Numbered from the stretch's first letter, positions 9,264-17,800 are shown. The stretch: 64,000 nucleotides of DNA from JASLEW01 sp035544875 (GCA_035544875.1 DASZZP010000107.1:62001-126000); one strand, 5' to 3'. Notes: a model not told the origin generated them from the letters alone. Numbers and translations: made by a program.

Positions 9264-9860
9264 ATGAAGAGTGCCTTGCCCGTGTTGCTCGTCTCTCTGG
9301 TCTCGGCGTGGTTGCCAGCGGACGCGAGCGAGCGGCCGGCCGTTGCCGACGGCCGCTCGCCGATCGTGGTGTCGCTGGCCGACTCCGGCGACCGCACGGT
9401 GCGGCTGGAGGGGCGGTTCACGATCGCCGCCTCCCGCGCGGTCGCCTGGAGTGTGCTCACGGACTACGATCACATCCAGCAGTTCGTCTCCTCCATGCGC
9501 TTCAGCCGCGTCAAGAGCCGCGGCGACGGATTCCTGCTCGTCGAGCAGGAATCCGTGGGCAAAGTGCTTTTCTTCCAGCGGACCTTCAACGTCCTGCTCA
9601 AGGTGCGCGAGGAGCCGAACCAGTCAGTCGCCTTCGAGGATGTCTCTAAGACCAGCTTCGAACGATACGAGGGTTCCTGGAGCCTGAAAGATGCGGCTGG
9701 CGGTATCGAGGTGATCTATCGCTTGACGGCCAAGGGCGGATTCATGGCGTCCGGCTTCGTGATGCGGGGTGCCTCCCGGAAGATGGTCGGAGAGCTGCTC
9801 GATCAGGTCCGTGCGGAGATGAGTCGCAAGTCTGGGGCTGAAGGCAAGCCTCGGCCTTGA
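9264..9860 (+). CDS. Exported SRPBCC (START/Bet v1-like) lipid-binding-fold protein
   Basis: A 198-residue protein. ATG at 9264 gives a clean signal peptide (MKSALPVLLVSLVSAWLPADA); upstream in-frame starts would bury it. The mature part begins with V-R-L-E-G-R-F-T-I-A-A-S-R, then A-W-S-V-L-T-D-Y-D-H-I, the first strand and helix of the polyketide-cyclase/coenzyme-Q-binding SRPBCC fold, and ends with a long helix. It probably binds a hydrophobic ligand in the periplasm; an enzymatic role is not shown. It lies 57 bp upstream of the histidine kinase. In copy B it survives only as its 5' hairpin region and last few codons. Confidence 0.8.
   Translation: MKSALPVLLVSLVSAWLPADASERPAVADGRSPIVVSLADSGDRTVRLEGRFTIAASRAVAWSVLTDYDHIQQFVSSMRFSRVKSRGDGFLLVEQESVGKVLFFQRTFNVLLKVREEPNQSVAFEDVSKTSFERYEGSWSLKDAAGGIEVIYRLTAKGGFMASGFVMRGASRKMVGELLDQVRAEMSRKSGAEGKPRP
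9328..9360. other. Perfect 11-bp inverted repeat inside the SRPBCC gene, conserved in copy B
   Basis: GCGAGCGGCCG (9328-9338) pairs perfectly with CGGCCGCTCGC (9350-9360) around an 11-base loop. The counterpart at 26938-26970 in copy B keeps both arms unchanged, and the differences within the hairpin fall in the loop. In copy A it codes for residues just after the signal peptide. In copy B it is almost all that remains of that gene. Confidence 0.75.
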
Positions 9861-9916
9861 GCCGCAGAGGCCCTGGCGGACCTGGAGGCCGGAGGCTGCG
9901 CTAGAATCGGCCCACG

Positions 9917-11362
9917 ATGAGCCCGGATCTGACGCACTCCGGCGCGGGCCCGTCCCCGGCCGGCGAGCGCCCCGGAGCCGCCTGGCCGGACGCTATGCGC
10001 CGGCTCAAGTGGCTCGCGGTCGTGGCCACCCTGGGTTTCGTCTTCCTGCTCGAGCTGGTCCTTCGACAAGCCTTCCCTTTCCTGCTCGACTGGAGCGGCC
10101 GGCTGCTCGTGGACGGGGCGACCCTGATTCTGGCCCTCGTCCTGCTGGCAGCCATGTTTGCAGTCATCGAGAAAACGCACTCCGGTCTCGAGCGCCAGAA
10201 CCGCGAACTCCTCGCCCTGCACACGGCCGCACTCGATATCTACGCCGAGCTCTCTCTGGAAACGGTCCTGCAAAGAGTCGTCGACCAGGCGCGGCTCCTG
10301 CTCGAGGCCCGCTACGGTGCGGTTTCCGTGATCGACGAGCGCAACCTCATCTTGGAGTTCGTGACCTCGGGGATCGACGAACAGCGCCGGGCCCGTATCG
10401 GCCGGCCTCCGGAAGGACGGGGGCTCCTCGGGGTGGTGCTTCATGAGGGCCACCGCCTCCGGCTGACCGACCTCGCCAGGGATCCCCGCGCGGTCGGCTT
10501 TCCGCTCAACCACCCACCCATGCACTCGCTGCTCGCCGCGCCCATCCTCTGCAACGGCCCGTTTCGCGGCAACCTCTACCTGGCGGAAAAGCTCACCGGT
10601 GAAGGCTTTTCCGGCGAGGACGAGCAGACCCTGGTGCGCTTCGCGACCAAGGCGGCCATCGCCATCGATCACGCTCACCTGCACCGGCGCCTGAATGCCC
10701 TCGCGGTGGCGGAGGAACGCCTGCGCATCGCGCACGAGATGCACGACGGGCTCGCCCAGGTGCTCGCCTACGTCAACGCCAAGGCCCAGGCAGTACGGGA
10801 ATACCTGCGCTCCGGACGGTCCGCGGAGGCGGCGGAGCAGCTCGAGCAGCTTGCCGCCGCGGCGCGCGACGTCTACACCGACGTGCGCGAGGACATCATC
10901 GGCCTGCGCAACCGGGCCGGCCCGGGGTGCCCGCTCGCCGAGGCGCTGGCCGAGTACGTCGCCGCATGGGGAGGCCAGAGCGGGGTCGCCTGCCAGCTGA
11001 GCGTCGATCCCGGCTTGCGGCTGCCGCTCAACAGCGAGTTCCAGGTTCTGCGCATCGTGCAGGAGGCCCTCGCCAACGTGCGCAAGCACGCGCATGCTCG
11101 GCAGGTCGAGGTCAAGCTCGAGCAGAATGGAGGAACCGCGGTGATCACCATCGGCGACGACGGGGTCGGATTCAACCCGGCCGAGCTCGGCCGCTCCGAG
11201 TTCCCGCGCTTTGGCCTCGCCACGATGCGCGAGCGGGCCGAGAGCATCGGCGCCAGCGTCCGCCTGGAGTCGCCAGTTTCGGGTGGCAGCCGCGTCGTCG
11301 TCGAGGTCCCGCTCCCGGCGGCGAGCCACGAGGAGCTCCCGGCGCGGGAGGGCCGGCCATGA
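9917..11362 (+). CDS. Membrane-anchored sensor histidine kinase, GAF + HisKA_3 + HATPase (NarL-partner type)
   Basis: A 481-residue two-component sensor. Two membrane helices lie at about 32-52 and 60-85, a GAF domain at about 100-255, a HisKA_3 dimerisation domain with the phospho-accepting His276 in H-E-M-H-D-G-L-A-Q, and a HATPase domain with N-V-R-K-H-A-H-A (N box) and G-D-D-G-V-G-F (G1). Such kinases pair with LuxR-family regulators. Its last codon overlaps an ATG (ATGA) that once began the regulator, but only nine bases of that gene remain. The intact regulator is at 27175, preceded by a matching scrap of this kinase, so the two are very probably still cognate. Confidence 0.92.
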   Translation: MSPDLTHSGAGPSPAGERPGAAWPDAMRRLKWLAVVATLGFVFLLELVLRQAFPFLLDWSGRLLVDGATLILALVLLAAMFAVIEKTHSGLERQNRELLALHTAALDIYAELSLETVLQRVVDQARLLLEARYGAVSVIDERNLILEFVTSGIDEQRRARIGRPPEGRGLLGVVLHEGHRLRLTDLARDPRAVGFPLNHPPMHSLLAAPILCNGPFRGNLYLAEKLTGEGFSGEDEQTLVRFATKAAIAIDHAHLHRRLNALAVAEERLRIAHEMHDGLAQVLAYVNAKAQAVREYLRSGRSAEAAEQLEQLAAAARDVYTDVREDIIGLRNRAGPGCPLAEALAEYVAAWGGQSGVACQLSVDPGLRLPLNSEFQVLRIVQEALANVRKHAHARQVEVKLEQNGGTAVITIGDDGVGFNPAELGRSEFPRFGLATMRERAESIGASVRLESPVSGGSRVVVEVPLPAASHEELPAREGRP

Positions 11363-11375
11363 GAGTCCCGAGTAG
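11359..11375 (+). pseudogene. Response-regulator remnant (first 3 codons joined to last codons)
   Basis: ATGAGAGTC here matches ATGAGGGTC, the first codons of the intact regulator at 27175. The next eight bases, CCGAGTAG, are identical to the last eight bases of that gene (27827-27834). Everything between has been deleted and the frame is no longer kept. Sequence after this point also aligns with the sequence after 27834. Confidence 0.8.
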
Positions 11376-11406
11376 TCGCGCCCGCCCCCTTTCTCTGGCG
11401 GTGTCG

Positions 11407-11421
11407 TGGCACTGCCCTTGC
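11407..11421 (+). promoter_or_regulatory. Candidate sigma-54 promoter of the Cyc2-like/cytochrome operon
   Basis: TGGCAC, five bases, then TTGC: an exact match to the conserved sigma-54 (RpoN) -24/-12 elements with the correct 12-base GG-to-GC distance. It would start a transcript near 11433 with a leader of about 235 bases containing the structured element at 11466. The aligned site in copy B, where the cytochrome genes are deleted, has lost the match. No enhancer-binding activator gene is in the window. Confidence 0.5.
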
Positions 11422-11465
11422 CCATCGCCAGCCGCCCGCTCGACCTGGCTCCGGATCTGGCTCAC

Positions 11466-11530
11466 CTGCCACCCCAAAGGGTGGGGCTTTGCCCCCCTGG
11501 CGAGGAGCCGCCGCTGCCCCTTGGGGTGTT
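11466..11530 (+). other. Structured leader element, copy A (matches 27924-27990)
   Basis: A run of strong stem-forming sequences: CCACCC-CAAA-GGGTGG, then GGGGC-TTT-GCCCC, then GGCGAGGAGC-GCCGCTGCCCC and GGGGTGTT. The order and spacing are shared with the element before the second CBS gene, and more loosely with the two leader blocks at 9067 and 24755. No known riboswitch consensus (cobalamin, c-di-GMP, c-di-AMP, Moco) could be recognised. Confidence 0.6.
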
Positions 11531-11668
11531 GTCCCGCTACCACGGATGCGCTTGAATACTCCAATCAGCCGCTTACTTCGCGAGCCCTGCGTCGGCGGTC
11601 GGCGCGCGGTTCGCGGGCGGACCACGATGCCGGCTCGGGCGCAGCGCCGGAGCGGGCGGGGAGATACG

Positions 11669-12808
11669 ATGAGAAGATCTAGACCTGGAGTCCGGTTGGT
11701 GGCGCTCGGGCTGGGCGTGGCGTCCTTCGTTTTGTTGTGCTCGCCGAGCTTGGCGGTGCCGATGTGGGCCCGCCGCTACAGCGTGGCGTGCACCACCTGT
11801 CACGCCTGGCCCAGCTTCCAGATGACTTCGACGGGACTGGACTTCCTGCGCCGCGGCCACCGCTTGAAGGGGGACGGCTTCGACAAGGACGTCACCCACC
11901 TCATCGCCGGCCACGTGGAGTGGCAGTACAACTTCGCGCAGGGGCAGAGCAACCCGTTCCAATCGCCCGAGTTCCATCTCTATGCCGGCGGCGCGCTGAC
12001 CTCGCTCTTCGCCGGCTTCGTCCATGCCAATATCAACAACACCCTCGAGGCCGCCTACGCGCAGTTCACCAAAGAAAAGGGAGACGATGTCTACTTCACG
12101 GCCCGCGGCGGCAAGTTCAATCCGACTCTCATCCGCGACTACGGCAGCGGCCTCGGCGCCGGAGCATCGAGTCCATTGGTGCTGTCGCAGGCCGTCCTGA
12201 CGACCAACCCCTTCGCGCCCGGTGACGCCAGAGCCGGCGTCGACCTGGCCGTCCGCTGGAAGGCGCTCTTCCTGCAGAGCGGAGTGGTCAACGGCGCGGA
12301 CGTGGCCGGGCTGGCGAACGTCAACAACCACAAGGACTTCTACGCGACCGGGGAGGTGGCGGCCCCGGACGGCGTCAGCGGGCTCGGTCTTTACTACTTC
12401 CGCGGCGGTTACGACCTGGGCGACCCGACGGTGGCGCCTCAGCTCTTCGACCGCTACGACCGAACCGGTGTTTTCGCCAACTTCACGCGCGACACCTTCC
12501 GCGTCGCCGGCGCCTATCTCTACGGCAAGGACCACCTGGGGAAGCTGCCCGATCGCAAAATGCACGGCTACTTCGCGCAGGTGGACGTGCGGCCTGGCGA
12601 GTGGCTGGTGCCCTTCGCGCGCTACGACGACACCACGTCCGAAGACGAGAACGGCAAGAACCGCGTGCGGCAGGCGAACCTGGGGGTGACCTTCCAGCTC
12701 TTCCAGAATGACTGGACCGGCGGCCGGCTCACCGTCGAGGGCGCCCGGCGCGAGGAGGGGCACGCCCACACCTATAGCGGGCTGTTCAACATCCTATGGG
12801 CGTTCTAG
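11669..12808 (+). CDS. Cyc2-like outer-membrane monoheme cytochrome-porin fusion
   Basis: A 379-residue exported protein. ATG at 11669 follows a GGGGAG ribosome site and opens a signal peptide ending near S-L-A. The mature protein starts V-P-M-W-A-R-R-Y, one c-type heme site C41-T-T-C-H45, then S-T-G-L-D-F-L-R-R-G-H-R. This copies the Cyc2 arrangement (F-A-R-x, C-x-x-C-H, P-x-L-x-x-x-G-x-x-F-x-x-x-G-Y). The remaining 310 residues are alternating, aromatic-rich strands ending in F, as in an outer-membrane barrel. Known Cyc2 proteins pass electrons from extracellular Fe(II) through one heme in the pore. The related broad family is mostly uncharacterised, so direction and donor are open. It is followed directly by Rieske, cytochrome b and cytochrome c genes. 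Confidence 0.68.
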   Translation: MRRSRPGVRLVALGLGVASFVLLCSPSLAVPMWARRYSVACTTCHAWPSFQMTSTGLDFLRRGHRLKGDGFDKDVTHLIAGHVEWQYNFAQGQSNPFQSPEFHLYAGGALTSLFAGFVHANINNTLEAAYAQFTKEKGDDVYFTARGGKFNPTLIRDYGSGLGAGASSPLVLSQAVLTTNPFAPGDARAGVDLAVRWKALFLQSGVVNGADVAGLANVNNHKDFYATGEVAAPDGVSGLGLYYFRGGYDLGDPTVAPQLFDRYDRTGVFANFTRDTFRVAGAYLYGKDHLGKLPDRKMHGYFAQVDVRPGEWLVPFARYDDTTSEDENGKNRVRQANLGVTFQLFQNDWTGGRLTVEGARREEGHAHTYSGLFNILWAF

Positions 12809-12868
12809 CCAATCTAGCCACAATGGCTCGCCGGAGATGCCTCGCCAAGCGACCTGGATGGCTGAGCG

Positions 12869-13405
12869 ATGAATGAACCCGCTCCGGCGCCGAAGGAGTC
12901 CGTCCCAACCCGGCGCTCGTTCTTCGGCGTGCTGGTCGGCTCGATCAGCACCGTGGTCGGGGCCCTCATGGCAGTCCCGCTGCTGCGCTTCGCTCTCCAT
13001 CCGCTCTTCGACTCGACCAGCGGCACCGACTGGTTCCCGCTCGGCAGCCCCGAGGAGTTCGGCGGCGCCGATCCCGTGCGGGCGGAGGTGAGCTTCCGCA
13101 AGACCGACGGTTGGCGGGTGAGCCAGGTCAAGCAGACCGTCTGGGTCACGCACGACTCGAGCGGCCAGCTCCGGGTGCTCTCCGGCACCTGCCCCCACCT
13201 CGGCTGCGTCGCGGTCTGGCGTGACGACCAGAAGAGCTTCGTCTGCCCCTGTCACAAGGGCACCTTCGCCAAAGATGGCGAGCGCCTCGCCGGCCCGCCA
13301 CCGCGCGGCCTCGACCCGCTGCCGGTCAAGGTGGAGGGCGGCAAACTGTGGGTCAAGTACCAGTACTTCCGCCAGCTCGTGGCGCAGCGGGAAGTGGTCG
13401 GATGA
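12869..13405 (+). CDS. Rieske iron-sulfur protein of a bc-type complex
   Basis: A 178-residue [2Fe-2S] subunit with a Tat-like R-R-S-F-F-G at residues 15-20 and one membrane anchor (about 18-45). Cluster ligands are C108 and H110 in C-P-H-L-G-C and C126 and H129 in C-P-C-H-K-G; C113 and C128 would form the disulfide. This is a high-potential quinol-oxidising type Rieske protein. Its stop overlaps the next start as ATGA (13402), so it is translationally coupled to the cytochrome b gene. Confidence 0.94.
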   Translation: MNEPAPAPKESVPTRRSFFGVLVGSISTVVGALMAVPLLRFALHPLFDSTSGTDWFPLGSPEEFGGADPVRAEVSFRKTDGWRVSQVKQTVWVTHDSSGQLRVLSGTCPHLGCVAVWRDDQKSFVCPCHKGTFAKDGERLAGPPPRGLDPLPVKVEGGKLWVKYQYFRQLVAQREVVG

Positions 13406-14928
13406 GAGGGTCGGCGCCGAGCGGTGAGGCCGGCCGCGAGGGCGTTCCGCGGAGACGGGACCAGGGACGCCTCGGCGCCTGGCTGGACGAGCGCTCGGGG
13501 TGGCGTCGCTTGATGAGCACGGCGCTGGACGAGCCGGTGCCGGGTGGCGCACGCTGGCCGTACGTGCTCGGCAGCGGCCTGCTCTTCATTTTCATCAACC
13601 AGGTGGTGACCGGCGTCTTCCTCTCCCTCTACTACGTCCCGTCTGCCGACCATGCCCATACCACCGTGAGCTACATCCAGAAGGTCGTGGCGGCCGGCGG
13701 TTTCCTGCGCAGCCTGCACTCCTACGGCTCGAGCTTCATGATCGTTCTGCTCATGCTGCACCTGGCTCAGACCTACGTCTACGGCGCCTACAAGAACCGC
13801 CGCGAGCTGCTCTGGCTGATGGGCTGCTTCCTCTTCCTGCTGGTGCTCGGGATGAGCTTCACCGGCTACCTGTTGCCGTGGGACCAGAAGGCATACTTCG
13901 CGACCGCCGTGGGAACCAACATCGTCTCCGAGGTGCCGGGAATCGGCGGATCGCTCAAGGTGCTGTTGCGCGGCGGCAACGAGATGGGCACGCTCACGCT
14001 GTCGCGCTTTTTCATGCTGCACGTCTTTCTCCTGCCAGGGCTCATTTTCGCGGCGGTCGCGGCCCACGTTTTCCTCTTCCGCAAGGCGGGGGCCGCGGGA
14101 CCGCCGCTGCCCGCGGCGGGGCTGCAGAAGCTGCCGCGCGAGCCCTTCTTCCCGGCCCAGGTGTTCAGGGATTTCGTCTTCGGCATCGGCCTCATCGTCA
14201 TGCTCGGAGCCCTGGCGCACTATCGCCCGACCTCCCTCGGGCCGGCCGCCAATCCGGCGGATGCCACCTACCTGCCACGCCCCGAGTGGTACTACCTGCC
14301 CGCCTTTCAGTGGCTCAAGTACTGGCACGGCCCGACGAGCGTCTTCGGGATCGTGGTACTCCCGGGCCTCGTCTTCGCCGCCCTCTTCGGGTTGCCGTTC
14401 ATCGACCGTTCGGCCGAGCGCCGCCCGCGCCGCCGGCCAGTGGCGCTGGGAAGCCTGCTGCTGGTCTTTGCAACACTGGTGTTTCTGGGCTACCGCTCCG
14501 GAGCGGACGACCGCGGCGACCCCGCCGTGCGTACCAAGCTGGCGGCCCAGGAAGAAGCGGAAAGGCAGTTCGCGGCGGCGCCGTTCGAGCCCGAAGAGAG
14601 CTTGGGGGTGCGCGGCGCGACCATTCCGCCGCAGCCGGCGAGCTTGACCTCCGAGGCCGCCAAGGGCGCCCTCCTCTTCGAAAGCGAATCGTGCTCGGGC
14701 TGCCACGGTCCCGCGGGACGCGGCGGCGACGGCCTCTTCCAGCTCGGCGACCTCGGCAAGCGCTTCTCGATCGAGCAACTCGCGGCACTGCTGCGCAAAC
14801 CGCGACCCGATATGGAGCAGGGCGGCATGCAGGCAGTTCAGCTCAAGGACGAGGAGTTGCGCGACGTGATCGCCTTCCTGCTCTCGCCGGCGCGCCTGAC
14901 CGGCAACCCGAAGCCCAATCAACCCTGA
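13402..14928 (+). CDS. Cytochrome b fused to a C-terminal cytochrome c domain
   Basis: A 508-residue quinol:cytochrome c oxidoreductase core. Helix B carries H106 and H120 (13 residues between) and helix D carries H207 and H222 (14 between), a b6-like spacing, binding two b hemes. P-E-W-Y, the quinol-site motif of subunit IV, is near residue 295. After the last helix (about 355) an extramembrane tail contains C-S-G-C-H near residue 432, one covalent heme. So cytochrome b6, subunit IV and a cytochrome c are one polypeptide. It starts at the ATGA overlap with the Rieske gene; cytochrome c follows after 15 bp. No separate cytochrome c1 was seen; the fused domain may replace it. Confidence 0.92.
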   Translation: MRGSAPSGEAGREGVPRRRDQGRLGAWLDERSGWRRLMSTALDEPVPGGARWPYVLGSGLLFIFINQVVTGVFLSLYYVPSADHAHTTVSYIQKVVAAGGFLRSLHSYGSSFMIVLLMLHLAQTYVYGAYKNRRELLWLMGCFLFLLVLGMSFTGYLLPWDQKAYFATAVGTNIVSEVPGIGGSLKVLLRGGNEMGTLTLSRFFMLHVFLLPGLIFAAVAAHVFLFRKAGAAGPPLPAAGLQKLPREPFFPAQVFRDFVFGIGLIVMLGALAHYRPTSLGPAANPADATYLPRPEWYYLPAFQWLKYWHGPTSVFGIVVLPGLVFAALFGLPFIDRSAERRPRRRPVALGSLLLVFATLVFLGYRSGADDRGDPAVRTKLAAQEEAERQFAAAPFEPEESLGVRGATIPPQPASLTSEAAKGALLFESESCSGCHGPAGRGGDGLFQLGDLGKRFSIEQLAALLRKPRPDMEQGGMQAVQLKDEELRDVIAFLLSPARLTGNPKPNQP

Positions 14929-14943
14929 CCAAGGAGCGAAGAA

Positions 14944-15318
14944 ATGAGCGCCAGGACCTTGCGCAACCACCTTCCCGCCGCGGCCGCCCTGATCGGCGCG
15001 GTCCTCACCGGCCTGCTCGCGCTTGCGGCGGTCGCCGGCCCGGCCTTGGCCGCCGCCGCCGAACCGGCGGAAGCCCTCTACAAGGCGAAGTGCAACGGCT
15101 GCCACGGCGCCGACGGCAGCGGCAACACGCCGATGGGCAAGAACCTCAAGGTCGCCGACCTGCGCTCGCCGGCCATCCAGGCCAAGACCGACGCCCAGCT
15201 CGGTGAAGCGATCCTCGCGGGGAAAGGCAAGATGACCCCGTACCGCGGCAAGCTGAGCCAAGAGCAGGTTACGGTTCTCGTCGCCTATGTTCGCACCCTG
15301 GTCAAGCCCAAGGCTTGA
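14944..15318 (+). CDS. Small periplasmic class I cytochrome c
   Basis: A 124-residue monoheme cytochrome c. The signal peptide ends near A-L-A-A-A-A-E. The heme site is C-N-G-C-H near residue 60 and the likely axial Met is in G-K-M-T-P-Y about 40 residues later. A good AAGGAG ribosome site lies before ATG 14944. It probably carries electrons between the Rieske/cytochrome b complex and a partner, possibly the Cyc2-like protein or a terminal oxidase outside the window. Confidence 0.92.
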   Translation: MSARTLRNHLPAAAALIGAVLTGLLALAAVAGPALAAAAEPAEALYKAKCNGCHGADGSGNTPMGKNLKVADLRSPAIQAKTDAQLGEAILAGKGKMTPYRGKLSQEQVTVLVAYVRTLVKPKA

Positions 15319-15410
15319 GCAGTCGCGCCGTGAGTCACGGAGAGATCGTGGAGCTCGAGGAGATGCCCGACGAAACTGGGCCACTGTCCAAGCGCCATGA
15401 GACGACTGTC

Positions 15411-15860
15411 ATGGGGCTGCGAGTCCGCGATCTCATGACTCGAGGCGTGGTCAGTGTCGCGCCAGAGGACAGCGTCGCCAAGGCCTACGATCTGATGCTC
15501 GAGCACCGGTTCCGGCACCTGACCGTGATCGCCGGCGACGGTGAGCTGGTCGGCCTGCTCACCCACCGCGACCTCCTGCGGCACTCGTTGATCGAGAGGG
15601 CCGAGCTGCCGCTGAGCCTCCAGCGTAGCGTCCTCCAGCGCATCCGGGTCGAGGAGGTGATGACCTCAGAGGTCCAGACCGCCGCGCCCGGCCAATCGCT
15701 CCGCCAGGCCGCCCTGATCATGCTCGCCAACAAGTTCGGCTGCCTGCCGGTCGTCGAGGAAGCGGAGGTCGTGGGGATCCTCACCGAGGCCGACTTCGTC
15801 CGCTACTTTGCCCTTGCCGCGCAGACGCCCGCGCCGGTGGCAACGAGCGGGCCTAGCTGA
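15411..15860 (+). CDS. Tandem CBS-domain protein, copy A
   Basis: A 149-residue protein made of two CBS motifs (V-R-D-L-M-T-R-G-V-V-S and V-E-E-V-M-T-S-E-V), an adenine-nucleotide-sensing module with no attached enzyme. An open frame continues upstream to a TTG at 15315, but alignment with the paralog at 28116 shows that homology in protein sense begins at ATG 15411, where both have a purine-rich site. It is last in the cytochrome segment. The paralog stops ten codons earlier through a CAG-to-TAG change. It converges with the P-type ATPase gene, overlapping it by 8 bp. Confidence 0.88.
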   Translation: MGLRVRDLMTRGVVSVAPEDSVAKAYDLMLEHRFRHLTVIAGDGELVGLLTHRDLLRHSLIERAELPLSLQRSVLQRIRVEEVMTSEVQTAAPGQSLRQAALIMLANKFGCLPVVEEAEVVGILTEADFVRYFALAAQTPAPVATSGPS

Positions 15861-17793
15861 CCGGGATGGAGTGGGTCGCCCCCTCCCACCCTTGGAGATC
15901 ATGGATCACCTTGGGAGGAAACGCGGCCCGCAGCGCGTTGAGCACCGCGAGAACATCGATCACTTCCTGGCTGACGGCCCCGCCCACCGGGCTCAAATGC
16001 CCGGCCGCCGCAAACAACATGCCGGCGATGCTGAGGAGCATGCCGCCGACGGCGCTCTGCAGCGCGATCCGGCGCATCCGGCGGCTGATGTGCATGAACT
16101 CGTCCACTTTCTCGAGGGAGTTGTCCATGATCACGACGCCCGCCACTTCCGTGGTCACGTCGCTGTTCTGTCCGATCGCCATGCCGACGGTGGCGGCCAT
16201 CATCGCCGGGGCGTCGTTGATCCCGTCGCCGACGTAGAGCGTCTTCGCACGGGCTGTCTCCGCGCGGACGATGGCGAGCTTTTCCTCGGGGCTCTTCTCG
16301 GCCTGGACCTCTGTGATGCCGACCTGGTCGGCGAGGTAGCTGACCTCGGACGCGCGGTCGCCCGACACCAGCATCACGCGCGCGAAGCGATGTTTGGGGC
16401 CGAGGTGGCGCACGAAGGAGCGGCTCTCCGCTCGCGGGGCGTCGCGAAAGCGCAGGGCCGCGGCGTAGCGATCGTCGATGGTCAGGACGCATTCGAGTCC
16501 GCCGGCGAGAGCAGGAAGCAGGTCGGCGCCCGCGATCCCCTGAGCGGCGAGTTGCTTGCGGCTGCTGATCTGCAATCGGTGACTGCTGACGATTCCGCGC
16601 AGCCCTTGCCCGGGCGGCTCGCTGACCTCGGTGGCCGCGGACAGGGCGATGCCGTCCTCTTGCGCGGCGGCCAGAATCGCACGGGCCAGCGGATGCTTCG
16701 AATAGCGCTCCAGGCTCGCGACGAGCTTGAGGACGTCCCCGCGCGCGAAACCCGGGGCGATGATCAAATCGGTGAGCTTTGGCTCGCCATAGGTGAGCGT
16801 TCCGGTCTTGTCGAAGATCGCGGTGCGACACTCCGCGATCTGCTCCAGCACGACGGGACTCTTCACGATGATGGCCCGGCGAGCGCAGAGGGAGATCGAG
16901 CCGATGATGGCAACCGGGATCGCGATGAGCAGAGGGCACGGCGTCGCGATCACGAGCACGGCGAGGAAACGAACCGCCTCGCCGCTCACGACCCAGGCAA
17001 GAACGGCCACGGCGAGGGCGAGCGGCGTGTAGGCGGCACCCAGACGATCTCCCAGACGCCGTAGCCGCGGCCGTCTCTCCTCGCTCTCCCGCATGACCGC
17101 CATGATCTTCGCGTAGCGCGAATCGGCGGCCCGCCGCGTCGCGCGCAGGGTCAGCGCCGACTCACCGTTGATCGCGCCGGAGATCACCTTCGAGCCAGCG
17201 GTCTTGGTGATCTGAAACGGCTCACCGGTGAGATAGGACTCGTCCATGACGCCGTGCCCTGCGATGACCACGCCGTCCACCGGGCAGATGTCATGCGGAT
17301 AGATGACTAGCGTATCGTTGACCGCAATCTGATCCAGCGCCACGTCGCGGATCTCGGAGCCTGTCTTCCGGTGCGCGAGCGAAGGCATCCGCTTGGCCAA
17401 GGCCGCGAGCACCGACGATGCGCTGCGCAAGGCGTAGCCCTCGAGCGCCTCACCGCCGGCGAGCATCAGCACGACGATGCAGCCGGCCAAGTATTCGCCG
17501 AGCACGACCGAGGTGGCGATCGAGATGCCCGCCAGAAGATCGGAACCGAATTGACGCCGGAAGAGCTTGACGAGCAACTCCTGGACGAGCGGAATGCCGC
17601 CCAGGGCGAGCGCCGCGAGGAGCGGGAGGCGGGCCATTTGCGGCCCGCTCCCGAGACCGAAGCGCAGAACGAGATGCAAGAGGATTGCCGCGCCCGCGAC
17701 GGCGGCGATGAGGTTGTTCCGGCGCCGCCAGAGGCTCGCCATCCAGGCCGGGAAACGGCCGCGCAGCGGCGTGCTCAGCGGCGTGACGACCAT
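15853..17793 (-). CDS. P1B-type metal-translocating ATPase with TPC motif, no N-terminal metal domain
   Basis: A 646-residue membrane ATPase. T-G-E-P (189-192) is the actuator loop, the ion-site helix has T-P-C-P-L (284-288), D-K-T-G-T-L-T holds the phosphorylated Asp328, and G-D-G-I-N-D-A-P-A-M is the hinge. The usual heavy-metal-associated domain and Cys/His-rich tail are absent. T-P-C in place of C-P-C is the mark of the poorly known P1B-5-like group, linked to Ni or Fe in a few cases, so the metal is uncertain. It starts 7 bp after the GNAT/acyl-CoA synthetase-like gene, so they are probably co-transcribed. Confidence 0.88.
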   Translation of the reverse strand: MVVTPLSTPLRGRFPAWMASLWRRRNNLIAAVAGAAILLHLVLRFGLGSGPQMARLPLLAALALGGIPLVQELLVKLFRRQFGSDLLAGISIATSVVLGEYLAGCIVVLMLAGGEALEGYALRSASSVLAALAKRMPSLAHRKTGSEIRDVALDQIAVNDTLVIYPHDICPVDGVVIAGHGVMDESYLTGEPFQITKTAGSKVISGAINGESALTLRATRRAADSRYAKIMAVMRESEERRPRLRRLGDRLGAAYTPLALAVAVLAWVVSGEAVRFLAVLVIATPCPLLIAIPVAIIGSISLCARRAIIVKSPVVLEQIAECRTAIFDKTGTLTYGEPKLTDLIIAPGFARGDVLKLVASLERYSKHPLARAILAAAQEDGIALSAATEVSEPPGQGLRGIVSSHRLQISSRKQLAAQGIAGADLLPALAGGLECVLTIDDRYAAALRFRDAPRAESRSFVRHLGPKHRFARVMLVSGDRASEVSYLADQVGITEVQAEKSPEEKLAIVRAETARAKTLYVGDGINDAPAMMAATVGMAIGQNSDVTTEVAGVVIMDNSLEKVDEFMHISRRMRRIALQSAVGGMLLSIAGMLFAAAGHLSPVGGAVSQEVIDVLAVLNALRAAFPPKVIHDLQGWEGATHSIPVS

Positions 17794-17800
17794 GGGCTCT

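Noticed and set aside
11466..11530. Known riboswitch in the Cyc2 leader
   Set aside because: Checked by eye for cobalamin, c-di-GMP, c-di-AMP, guanidine and Moco landmarks; none fit.
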